From Bacteroidaceae bacterium (lineage in GTDB: Bacteria > Bacteroidota > Bacteroidia > Bacteroidales > Bacteroidaceae): 31,593 nucleotides of DNA. Every line of letters starts with the position of its first letter. Position 1 is the stretch's first letter. Below are positions 7,654 through 15,629 of this stretch, piece after piece. The DNA is taken from positions 1-31,593 of the forward strand of contig CAAFRW010000180.1 in the NCBI GenBank assembly GCA_900765575.1, in the 5' to 3' direction. The position numbers were made by a program, and so were the translations under genes. The notes under the pieces were generated by a model, which made no database searches, was not told the DNA's origin, and saw only the letters and a list, made by a program, of their open reading frames with translations.

Positions 7654-8891
7654 GGTGTTTGGGCTTTGTATAAAAGGGTACAGCAATTCTCCGGTATAAA
7701 GGTTTTGATAGCTGTTTCTTGTAAATTTCGGGCGCTTATCTTACGATAGTTTTCCACTTCTTTATTGATGTCTTCCGCTTTGCCTATCAGTTCAAAGAAG
7801 GCAAGGTTGCTGGCTACATTCAAATAATTGAGGCTATTGAAGATAAATTCCGATTCGTAACGGTTCTTTACTTTTTCTATTTCTTCTTCGGACACAAGCT
7901 CTTTTTTCATCTTTTCCAATTCTTTCCAAATGGCCTCTTCCACCTCGGTGAGTGAAAAACCCGGAGCCGGTTTGGCTACAATGTGAAATAATCCTTCATC
8001 GATACTGCCCATAATATAGGCATCGATAGAAGTGCATCGTTGCTGCTTTTGCACCAGTTCTTGTTCCAAACGGCTTGATTTTCCATTTGAAAGAATATCC
8101 GAGAGCATATCGAACGTAGGATAGTCCGGATGCTTGCGGTCGCACATGTGGAAAGCCATATAGAGTGTGTCAATCGGGACATTCCTCTCTACTTCTAACC
8201 GGTGAGGCGCCGTCTGAGCAGGTTCCTTCGGAAGTTTTCGCTCCGCTATGGAGCGTGCGGGTATCGGGGCAAACCATTTTTCCGCCAGGCGTATGGTTTC
8301 TTCAAAAGAAATATGCCCCGTTACGGCAAGAATCGCATTGTTGGGCGCATAGAAACGGTAGAAGAACTCTTTTACCTCCTCCAACGTTGCCTGCGCTATA
8401 TGGTCGATGCTTTTCCCAATGGTAGGCCATTGGTACGGATGTTTGAGATAAGCCAATGACCGTAACAAGTGAGACACATCTCCGTACGGCTGATTTAAAT
8501 GGCGTTGTTTGAATTCTTCAATAACAACCTGGCGTTGTACTTCTAAACTTTTGGGATTGAAATCGAGTTCCAACATACGGTCCGACTCCAGCCAAAAAGC
8601 AATTTCTACATTTTGGTAAGGCAACGTAATGTAGTAGTTGGTTAAATCATTATTGGTCCATGCGTTATTTTCCCCTCCGGAATTCTGAACAGGGATATCA
8701 TAATCCGGAATATGTACGGAACCTCCGAACATCAGGTGTTCGAAAAGATGCGCAAAGCCTGTATGATTTTCATCTTCATCCCGTGCTCCGACATCATACA
8801 AAATATTAAGCGCTACCATCTGGGTGGTAGGGTCTTCGTGGTGTACGATGCGTAATCCGTTCGGAAGAATATGTCTGTTTACCTTAATCAC
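7641..8891 (-). CDS. M16 family zinc metallopeptidase (insulinase-like)
   Basis: A 416-residue single-unit M16 protease with the inverted zinc motif HLFEH (His48, Glu51, His52) and the downstream glutamates of VIEE (125-126), which supply the third ligand. It is about the usual length of a bacterial processing-peptidase-type M16 subunit. No signal peptide is visible, so it is probably cytoplasmic. It begins with GTG at 8889-8891, 7 bp after the cyclophilin stop; the protein aligns from its first residues (NRHILPNGLRIV) and no nearby ATG exists. M16 enzymes degrade or process peptides; the substrate here is unknown. Confidence 0.9.
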   Translation of the reverse strand: MIKVNRHILPNGLRIVHHEDPTTQMVALNILYDVGARDEDENHTGFAHLFEHLMFGGSVHIPDYDIPVQNSGGENNAWTNNDLTNYYITLPYQNVEIAFWLESDRMLELDFNPKSLEVQRQVVIEEFKQRHLNQPYGDVSHLLRSLAYLKHPYQWPTIGKSIDHIAQATLEEVKEFFYRFYAPNNAILAVTGHISFEETIRLAEKWFAPIPARSIAERKLPKEPAQTAPHRLEVERNVPIDTLYMAFHMCDRKHPDYPTFDMLSDILSNGKSSRLEQELVQKQQRCTSIDAYIMGSIDEGLFHIVAKPAPGFSLTEVEEAIWKELEKMKKELVSEEEIEKVKNRYESEFIFNSLNYLNVASNLAFFELIGKAEDINKEVENYRKISARNLQETAIKTFIPENCCTLLYKAQTPCTK

Positions 8892-8898
8892 AACGCTA

Positions 8899-9732
8899 TT
8901 AGTTCTCTATGGTTACTTTTTTGATGATAATATCCTCCAACGGACGGTCTGCACGGTTCGTTTTCACTTTCTGGATTTTCTCTACTACATCGAGTCCTTT
9001 TATCACTTCTCCGAAAACAGTGTAGCTGCCATCCAAATGGGGAGTTCCTCCCAGGGTGGTATACATCTGCTTTTGCTCCGGTGTGAATTTGAACGGCGTT
9101 TTGGCAGCTTCAGCTTCCGCTTCGGCAACTAGTTTTTCTTGTAAGATGGAAAGAGAGTCAATATCGTTTGCCTTACGCATTTTATAGATTTCTTTCATGT
9201 ACGGACGGGTTAGGGAGTCGAATTTCTCTTTTACGATACGGCGGTTTAAATTGGATTCCATCTCCTCCAGTTCTTCCGGAGTAAATACGGTTCCCGTTAC
9301 GATATAAAACTGGCAACCGGAAGATTCTTTCTCCGGATTGACGTCATCTCCCATTCTGGCAGCAGCCAAGGCGCCTTTTTTATGAAAATAGTGCGGGTAT
9401 ACAAATTCGGCCGGAATCGTATAGCCGATATCTCCGTCTCCCAACATTTTGTCGGCCGGTGCTTTCTTTGAGCTCGGGTCACCGCCTTGAATCATAAAAT
9501 CATTGATGACGCGGTGAAACAAGGTTCCATTGTAAAATCCGTCTTTCACCAATTTAATCATGTTATCGCGGTGCAGGGGTGTCTCATTGTAAAGTTTTAC
9601 TTTGATATCGCCTTCACTTGTTTCGAAGCAAAGAATTGTTTCATTTTCCATATTGTTGTTTTTGTTTTGACCGTTGCAAGCTGCTAATCCGCAGAGCAAT
9701 GCAATAGATAAGATATGTATAAGTTGTTTCAT
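8899..9732 (-). CDS. Cyclophilin-type peptidyl-prolyl isomerase lipoprotein
   Basis: A 277-residue protein with a lipobox (GLAAC, Cys19), so it is envelope-anchored. The cyclophilin core is clear: LFHRVINDFMIQGGDP, GALAAARMGDD, GCQFYIVTG and SYTVFGEVIKGLDVVEKI. A charged helical insertion of about 75 residues, roughly 150-225 (EELEEMESNLNRR...), interrupts the fold between the QFYIV strand and the final GEV motif, as in many Bacteroidetes homologues. It catalyses proline cis-trans isomerisation during folding of envelope proteins. It is the first gene of the minus-strand run reaching to the hybrid kinase or the response regulator. Confidence 0.92.
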   Translation of the reverse strand: MKQLIHILSIALLCGLAACNGQNKNNNMENETILCFETSEGDIKVKLYNETPLHRDNMIKLVKDGFYNGTLFHRVINDFMIQGGDPSSKKAPADKMLGDGDIGYTIPAEFVYPHYFHKKGALAAARMGDDVNPEKESSGCQFYIVTGTVFTPEELEEMESNLNRRIVKEKFDSLTRPYMKEIYKMRKANDIDSLSILQEKLVAEAEAEAAKTPFKFTPEQKQMYTTLGGTPHLDGSYTVFGEVIKGLDVVEKIQKVKTNRADRPLEDIIIKKVTIEN

Positions 9733-9760
9733 TACTATTTAATTTAGGTAAATTGGGAAG

Positions 9761-9768
9761 CAAAAATA
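9761..9768 (-). promoter_or_regulatory. -7 element for the cyclophilin-to-kinase operon
   Basis: The plus strand reads CAAAAATA, which is TATTTTTG on the minus strand, a full TAnnTTTG match 28 bases before the cyclophilin ATG. The -33 region is not well matched. It is the most likely start of the operon transcript. Confidence 0.5.
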
Positions 9769-9851
9769 CGATATTTTACAGGAGTAAAAGGCGCTTTTTA
9801 ATAATTATTGAGATTTTGAACTAATTTATCTGTCATGTTGTTTTATAAAAT

Positions 9852-9873
9852 GTAACAGTATAGATTCTGTTAC
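9852..9873. promoter_or_regulatory. Inverted repeat in the divergent intergenic region
   Basis: GTAACAG (9852-9858) and CTGTTAC (9867-9873) form a perfect 7-bp inverted repeat between the divergent cyclophilin and DHOD-like genes. Spacing and location fit an operator for either gene. A T-rich tract follows, but no upstream plus-strand gene needs a terminator. Confidence 0.3.
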
Positions 9874-9949
9874 TTTAAGATTTTAAGACTTTTTTCTAAT
9901 TGAAGTTTAAAAAAATGGCAGAAATGAGTAGCTAAATAATATATTTCTT

Positions 9950-9957
9950 TAACTTTG
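9950..9957 (+). promoter_or_regulatory. -7 element for the DHOD-like gene
   Basis: TAACTTTG matches TAnnTTTG fully and lies 47 bases before the ATG at 10005. The -33 motif is not clear. It could also drive tamB and tamL, since only 54 bp separate the DHOD-like gene from tamB and no promoter is visible there. Confidence 0.45.
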
Positions 9958-10004
9958 CCTTCAATGAAAAATAAAAACGCATTAAACACTTAAATAATGA
10001 TTTT

Positions 10005-10979
10005 ATGAACAGATTGGAAACTTCTTTTGCAGGATTAAAATTAAGAAATCCCTTGATTGTAAGTAGCTCGGGATTAACAAATAGCGTAGAAAAAAATAAA
10101 AGATGGGAAGAAGCCGGTGCAGGAGCCATCGTACTGAAATCTCTTTTTGAGGAACAGATAATGTTGGATGCTGCCAGAATGCAAAGCAATGAATATACGG
10201 AAGGTAATGATTATCTCCAGACTTATTATCGCGGACATTGCCTGAACGAATATATTGAATTGCTTAAAGGAACGAAGAGCGTTTGCAGTATCCCTGTTAT
10301 AGCAAGTATTAACTGTTATAGCGAAGCGGAATGGACCGATTTCGCCCACTCACTGGAAGAGGCCGGCGCTGATGCCATTGAACTCAATATTATGGCTATA
10401 CAAAGTGATTTGGATTATGTGTATGGTTCATTTGAACAACGGCATATCGATATTTTACGCAAAGTAAAGAAAGAGGTGAAGATTCCGGTAATTGTGAAGT
10501 TGGGAAGTCGTTTTACTAATTGCATTCCTTTAATTAATCAATTATATGCAAACGGAGCGGCGGCTGTTGTTTTATTTAATAGAATGGCGTCACCTGACAT
10601 ACAAATCAATACAAAAGCCTATACCAGCGGCGAAGTTTTAGGTCATCCTTCCGATATTGCAGAGGTTATTCGGTGGATAGGTTTGACTTCCGCCCGTGTT
10701 CCTAAATTGGACTTAATTGCATCCGGAGGCGTTTGGGACGGTGCGGCTTTAATTAAAACGATTTTAGTGGGAGCTTCGGCTGCCGAAGTATGCAGTACGT
10801 TGTATCGCCATGGTGTTTCTCAAGTTCAGGCAATGCTTCAATTTGTAGAAACTTGGATGGAAGAGAATAATTATCAATCAATCGGACAGTTTAAAGGATT
10901 GATGAATGCAGAGAGGACTAATGATGGAACTGCATTCGAGCGTACTCAATTCTTTAAATATTTCTCTCAAAAAGAGTAA
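10005..10979 (+). CDS. Dihydroorotate dehydrogenase-like flavoprotein
   Basis: A 324-residue TIM-barrel protein resembling class 1 dihydroorotate dehydrogenase: N-terminal SFAGLKLRNPLIVSSSGLTNS, IVLKSLFEEQI, IPVIVKLGSRFTN, and a phosphate-binding end region LIASGGVWDGAALIKTILVGASAAEVCSTLY typical of FMN binding. The segment that in true class 1 enzymes carries N-x-S-C-P-N with the catalytic Cys/Ser reads ELNIMAIQSD (about 126-135), so the usual catalytic base is missing. It therefore belongs to the 'DHOD-like' group whose reaction is not established. No signal peptide; cytosolic. It lies 54 bp upstream of tamB, possibly co-transcribed. Confidence 0.8.
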   Translation: MNRLETSFAGLKLRNPLIVSSSGLTNSVEKNKRWEEAGAGAIVLKSLFEEQIMLDAARMQSNEYTEGNDYLQTYYRGHCLNEYIELLKGTKSVCSIPVIASINCYSEAEWTDFAHSLEEAGADAIELNIMAIQSDLDYVYGSFEQRHIDILRKVKKEVKIPVIVKLGSRFTNCIPLINQLYANGAAAVVLFNRMASPDIQINTKAYTSGEVLGHPSDIAEVIRWIGLTSARVPKLDLIASGGVWDGAALIKTILVGASAAEVCSTLYRHGVSQVQAMLQFVETWMEENNYQSIGQFKGLMNAERTNDGTAFERTQFFKYFSQKE

Positions 10980-11033
10980 TAGTTGGTAAACTCTGTTTTT
11001 CCTTGCATCATCCTTAGCTTAAGATAAAGAATT

Positions 11034-14000
11034 ATGAGGAAAGTTTTTAAGTGGGTCGGGATTGCGCTTTTGTGTCCCGTCGCACTTTTTATCTTATTAA
11101 CGTTGTTGCTATATATACCTCCTTTGCAAAACTATATTGTAGAGAAGGTGACGGCTTATGCTTCCCAGGAAACAGGAATGCATATTCGTATCGACAAAGT
11201 TAAATTGGCCTTTCCTTTGAATCTTGTCGTAAATGGAGTGGAGGTTGTTTCCCAACAGGATACGATTTTATTGGTAGACCGCATGCAGGTAAATGTACAA
11301 TTGCTCCCTTTATTACAAAAAAAGGTAGAAATAGATGGCATAAGTCTGCGAAATGCAAAGGTAAATACGGCGGATTTGATAGCAACGATGAAGCTGAATG
11401 GTTCGTTGGGTGAATTCTATCTGTCGTCTCACGGCATAGAGCTTGACCCCGAATTGGCTATTGTGAATGATGTTCGCCTGAAGGATGCGAACTTCCATAT
11501 TTGTTTGAAAGATACCATTGTGGAGGAAGAAGATACCACCTCCTCACCCGTTTTTTGGAAATTTGAATTACAAAAGATTGCCCTGCAAAATGTGGCATTG
11601 GCTTTGCAAATGAATGATACCGCTTCGGTTTCAACCTCTATAGAAGCTGCAAATTTACAGAATGGATATATTGATTTAAAGAAAAATGCCTATCTCGTAA
11701 ATAAGTTCGTGTTACAAGAGGGTACTTTTACCTACGATGCGGATACGCTTGCGGCACAACCGGGATGGGATGCTTCGCATATTGCGTTGAGCGGGATACA
11801 GATAGAATTGGATTCCGTCAGCTATTCCGGCCGGAATATGACACTTTCCATTCCCCGCTTGGAGGCCAAAGAACGTTCCGGATTAAATCTGATATCTTTA
11901 AAAGGTAAGCTAATCTCCGACTCAAAGGGTGTTCGAATACCAAGGTTTTCCATACAAACATCTGATTCCTTTATGGACTTTTCCGCGGATATGGAGTGGG
12001 ATGCTTTGGAGCCTAATAAGGACGGAGCACTGACGGCACGTTTTCTTGCGGAATTAGGTAAACAGGACTTGATGACGGTAATTGGACAAATGCCGGAGTC
12101 TTTTGTAAAAGAGTATCCGAATGCTCCCATTGTGGTACGTGCCGGAATGGACGGAAACATCAATAAGTTACGTCTGACCGGTTTGCAAGCACAATTGGAT
12201 GGAGCTTTCAGGGCTTCGATGCAAGGAGAAATCTCAAATGTATTGGATAGTGTGCGTCGTTCCGGTTCATTAACCCTTCAATCGGAAACACAAAACCTGA
12301 CTTTTGTTACAGCCTTTGCCGACAGTACAAATTCCGGTTCATTTGTGATACCTCAGGGGATAGTTCTGGCTGGAGAAGCCGGTATAAAAGGAGAACATTA
12401 TACTGCGGATTTCCACATAAAAGAGGGGGCAGGGCTGGTTTCTCTATTGGCGTCGTATAATGGGCCGAATGAATCTTATGAAGCTGATTTAAAAATTGAC
12501 AGTCTGCAGGTGCACGACTTTTTACCCCAAGATTCTATCTATTACCTTTCCACGAAGCTTTCTGTAAAAGGAGAAGGCTTTGATTTCTATTCGCCTCATA
12601 CTTATATGGAAGCGCAGGCAACATTGGATACTTTACAATACGGTTATCTCAACCTGTCGGAGGTGACGTTGGGAGCGAGCATGCAGAAAGGAGAGGTTCA
12701 GGTTACATTGGATAGTGATAATCCGTTGTTACAGATGACTTCCCGATTAGACGGTCGTTTGAGTAAAAAGGAAGTGGAAGGCAAACTTACCCTGAATTTA
12801 CGGGAAGCTGATTTGTATAAATTACGGGTGGTGGATTCTCCTTTAAAGACATCGCTCTCTTTTACTTTGGATGCTAAAAGTGACTGGAAAAAATTGATAG
12901 CCTTGCAAGGTGGTTTCGAACAAATCGGAATTGTGACTTCAAAACAAAAATATCATCCCAAGGATTTGTTTTTTAATGCTTATACTTCTACCGATTCTAC
13001 TTATCTGAATGTTCATGCCGGAGATTTTGATATGAAATTAGAAGGACGAAAGGATGTAGAAACCATCTTAAAGAATTTGACGGATTTCTCTGCTGCGTTC
13101 ATGCAGCAGGCTGAAAATAAGCATTTAGAACTAAGTGAGCTGAAAACTTATCTCCCGGAATTATGTGCACAGATATCTTCCGGAACGGATAATCCCATCA
13201 ATAATTATATGATGTTGCAGGGATTGCGTTACAATGAGTTCTTTATGGATTTGGATACCTCTCCGTTAGAAGGCATTAACGGAACGTCCTATTTGTATGC
13301 TTTACGCATAGATAGTTTGTGTCTGGATACTTTGCGTTTGGATATTCATCAGGACACGACAGGGGTGAAACTCTTTACGGAGGTAAAGAATGCCCCCACC
13401 AATCAGCAATTTGTCTTTGATGCTACATTACATGGACAGATTCAGGAAAAAGGAGCTAAGTTGGAATTAAAATATCTGGATGACAAACAAAGAACCGGTG
13501 TCAATCTGGGATTAGGAGTAGATTTGGTAGAGCACGGGCTGAAATGCTATTTCTTCCCGGAACATCCGATAATAGCTTACCAATCTTTTAATTTAAATGA
13601 GGGCAATTATGTGTATTTCCGGAAAGACGGACATATTGACGGAAAAGTAAATCTGTTGAATGACAAAGGAACGGGTATCCGTTTTTATTCTACTCCTAAT
13701 GAAGACGCTCATCAGGACTTGACTTTCGATATCTGTAAAATAGATATAGGCGAGTTTCTTCGGGTAATGCCTTATATGCCTGATATCAAGGGACTTCTTA
13801 ATTCGGAGATACACTATGTGAAATCCGGAGAACAGATGTCTATGGTAGCCGAAACTTCCATAGATAGTTTGAGTTATGAGAATTGTTTGATTGGAAATAT
13901 CTCCAACTCCTTGATTTATTTGCCGAAAGACCAGGTGACACACTATGTAGACGCGCATTTTGCTAAAGACGGAGACGATATTTTTGTGCTTCGGGGAGAT

Positions 14001-15629
14001 TATAAAGATGTAGACGAAGGTCTTCTGGATATGAGCATGACCATGGAACATTTTCCTTTAAATATGGCAAACGGATTTATTCCGGACCAACTGGTGAGTT
14101 TGGAGGGAGACGTGGATGGAACGTTGGACGTAAAAGGAACAACGGTCAGTCCGATTATAAATGGTGAATTAATGTTAGATTCGGTCTTTATGAATTCGGA
14201 GATATATGGGGTACGTTTCCGTTTCGACAATCGTCCCGTAGCCATTACAAACAGTAGCTTGTTATTCGACCGGTTCAATATTTATACAAAAGGAAAGAAT
14301 CCGTTCTCGATTGATGGAAATGTAGATTTTGCTAATCTCGACCGCATCGGACTGAACCTGCGTATGCGTGCCACGGATTATGAATTAGTGAATGCACCTC
14401 GTAAAAAGCAGTCCGTAGTGTATGGAAAGGTATATGTTGATTTCTTCTCCACTTTACGTGGTACATTAGATAATTTGGTGATGCGGGGAAATATGACTGT
14501 ACAGGGTAAAACAGATGTTACGTATGTGTTAAAAGACTCTCCGTTGACAGTGGACGACCGTTTGAGTGATTTAGTCACCTTCGTTAATTTCAATGATACG
14601 GCAAAAGTCGAAGCTGTAGAAGATAAAAAGTATGCTTTGGGCGGAATCGATTTATTAATGAATATCCAGATAGACCAAGGAGCAGAAATGCGGGTTGATT
14701 TAAGTGCGGATAGGGGAAGTTATGTCGAATTACGGGGAGGTGGTAATTTGTCCATGCAATATACGCCGCAAGGTGATTTCCTATTATCCGGTCGTTATAC
14801 GCTTACCAGTGGAGAGATGAAATATGAACTGCCTATTATTCCGTTGAAAACCTTTAATATTAAAGATGGCAGTTATGTAGAGTTCACCGGAAATCCGATG
14901 AATCCGTATATGAATATATCGGCTACGGAAAGAGTCCGTTCTTCAGTGACGGAGAATGATGTGCCGCGTACTGTTTCGTTTGATGTCGGAGTTTCCATTA
15001 CCAATACATTGGAAAATATGGGACTGGAGTTTACCCTTGAAGCACCTGAAGATATAACTGTGCAGAATCAGTTGGCGGCCATGTCGAAAGAGGATCGCGG
15101 TAAATTGGCTGTAGCCATGTTAGCTACCGGTATGTACCTGGGTAGCGACGGTGGCTCAGGAGGATTCAACGCAAACAATGCATTAAACTCATTCTTACAG
15201 AGTGAAATCTCTAATATAGCAGGAAGTGCTTTAAAGACGGTGGATATAAGTGTGGGTATGGAAGATGCCACTTCCGCCGACGGTTCTTCCCGTACTGACT
15301 ATTCTTTCCGTTTTGCAAAACGTTTTTGGAATAATCGTTTAAGTGTAGTGATTGGCGGACGTATCTCTTCGGGAAACGACGCTGTGGAAGCTGATAACAA
15401 CGAGTCGTTTATTGATGATGTATCATTGGAATGGCGTTTGGACGATAGCGGAACACGTTATATCCGTCTGTTCCACAACAAAAATTATGAAAGTATTCTT
15501 GAAGGAGAAATTACAGAAACCGGAGTGGGTATTGTACTCCGCCGCAAGATGACTAAATTGGGAGAGCTTTTTATCTTTAAGAAAAAGAAAAATAGAACTA
15601 TGAACCGCGAAGTAACTCCAAAGCCATGA
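11034..15629 (+). CDS. tamB: Translocation and assembly module protein TamB
   Basis: A 1531-residue AsmA-like protein. A single N-terminal membrane anchor (about 7-29) is followed by an AsmA-type start (MHIRIDKVKLAFPLNLVVNGVEV), then very long repetitive beta-strand sequence expected to form the hydrophobic-groove bridge across the periplasm. The C-terminal TamB/DUF490 domain (about 1150-1520) includes the GxxNPMNPYMNISATERV and GDFLLSGRYTLTSGEMKYELPIIPLKTFNI segments. TamB works with an Omp85 partner in outer-membrane protein or lipid traffic. The partner is encoded immediately downstream with a 4-bp ATGA overlap, confirming the pair. Size is normal for Bacteroidetes. Confidence 0.92.
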   Translation: MRKVFKWVGIALLCPVALFILLTLLLYIPPLQNYIVEKVTAYASQETGMHIRIDKVKLAFPLNLVVNGVEVVSQQDTILLVDRMQVNVQLLPLLQKKVEIDGISLRNAKVNTADLIATMKLNGSLGEFYLSSHGIELDPELAIVNDVRLKDANFHICLKDTIVEEEDTTSSPVFWKFELQKIALQNVALALQMNDTASVSTSIEAANLQNGYIDLKKNAYLVNKFVLQEGTFTYDADTLAAQPGWDASHIALSGIQIELDSVSYSGRNMTLSIPRLEAKERSGLNLISLKGKLISDSKGVRIPRFSIQTSDSFMDFSADMEWDALEPNKDGALTARFLAELGKQDLMTVIGQMPESFVKEYPNAPIVVRAGMDGNINKLRLTGLQAQLDGAFRASMQGEISNVLDSVRRSGSLTLQSETQNLTFVTAFADSTNSGSFVIPQGIVLAGEAGIKGEHYTADFHIKEGAGLVSLLASYNGPNESYEADLKIDSLQVHDFLPQDSIYYLSTKLSVKGEGFDFYSPHTYMEAQATLDTLQYGYLNLSEVTLGASMQKGEVQVTLDSDNPLLQMTSRLDGRLSKKEVEGKLTLNLREADLYKLRVVDSPLKTSLSFTLDAKSDWKKLIALQGGFEQIGIVTSKQKYHPKDLFFNAYTSTDSTYLNVHAGDFDMKLEGRKDVETILKNLTDFSAAFMQQAENKHLELSELKTYLPELCAQISSGTDNPINNYMMLQGLRYNEFFMDLDTSPLEGINGTSYLYALRIDSLCLDTLRLDIHQDTTGVKLFTEVKNAPTNQQFVFDATLHGQIQEKGAKLELKYLDDKQRTGVNLGLGVDLVEHGLKCYFFPEHPIIAYQSFNLNEGNYVYFRKDGHIDGKVNLLNDKGTGIRFYSTPNEDAHQDLTFDICKIDIGEFLRVMPYMPDIKGLLNSEIHYVKSGEQMSMVAETSIDSLSYENCLIGNISNSLIYLPKDQVTHYVDAHFAKDGDDIFVLRGDYKDVDEGLLDMSMTMEHFPLNMANGFIPDQLVSLEGDVDGTLDVKGTTVSPIINGELMLDSVFMNSEIYGVRFRFDNRPVAITNSSLLFDRFNIYTKGKNPFSIDGNVDFANLDRIGLNLRMRATDYELVNAPRKKQSVVYGKVYVDFFSTLRGTLDNLVMRGNMTVQGKTDVTYVLKDSPLTVDDRLSDLVTFVNFNDTAKVEAVEDKKYALGGIDLLMNIQIDQGAEMRVDLSADRGSYVELRGGGNLSMQYTPQGDFLLSGRYTLTSGEMKYELPIIPLKTFNIKDGSYVEFTGNPMNPYMNISATERVRSSVTENDVPRTVSFDVGVSITNTLENMGLEFTLEAPEDITVQNQLAAMSKEDRGKLAVAMLATGMYLGSDGGSGGFNANNALNSFLQSEISNIAGSALKTVDISVGMEDATSADGSSRTDYSFRFAKRFWNNRLSVVIGGRISSGNDAVEADNNESFIDDVSLEWRLDDSGTRYIRLFHNKNYESILEGEITETGVGIVLRRKMTKLGELFIFKKKKNRTMNREVTPKP

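Noticed and set aside
13593..14051. A 152-codon minus-strand open frame inside tamB
   Set aside because: No domain, start context or promoter; tamB is continuous and well conserved across this stretch.
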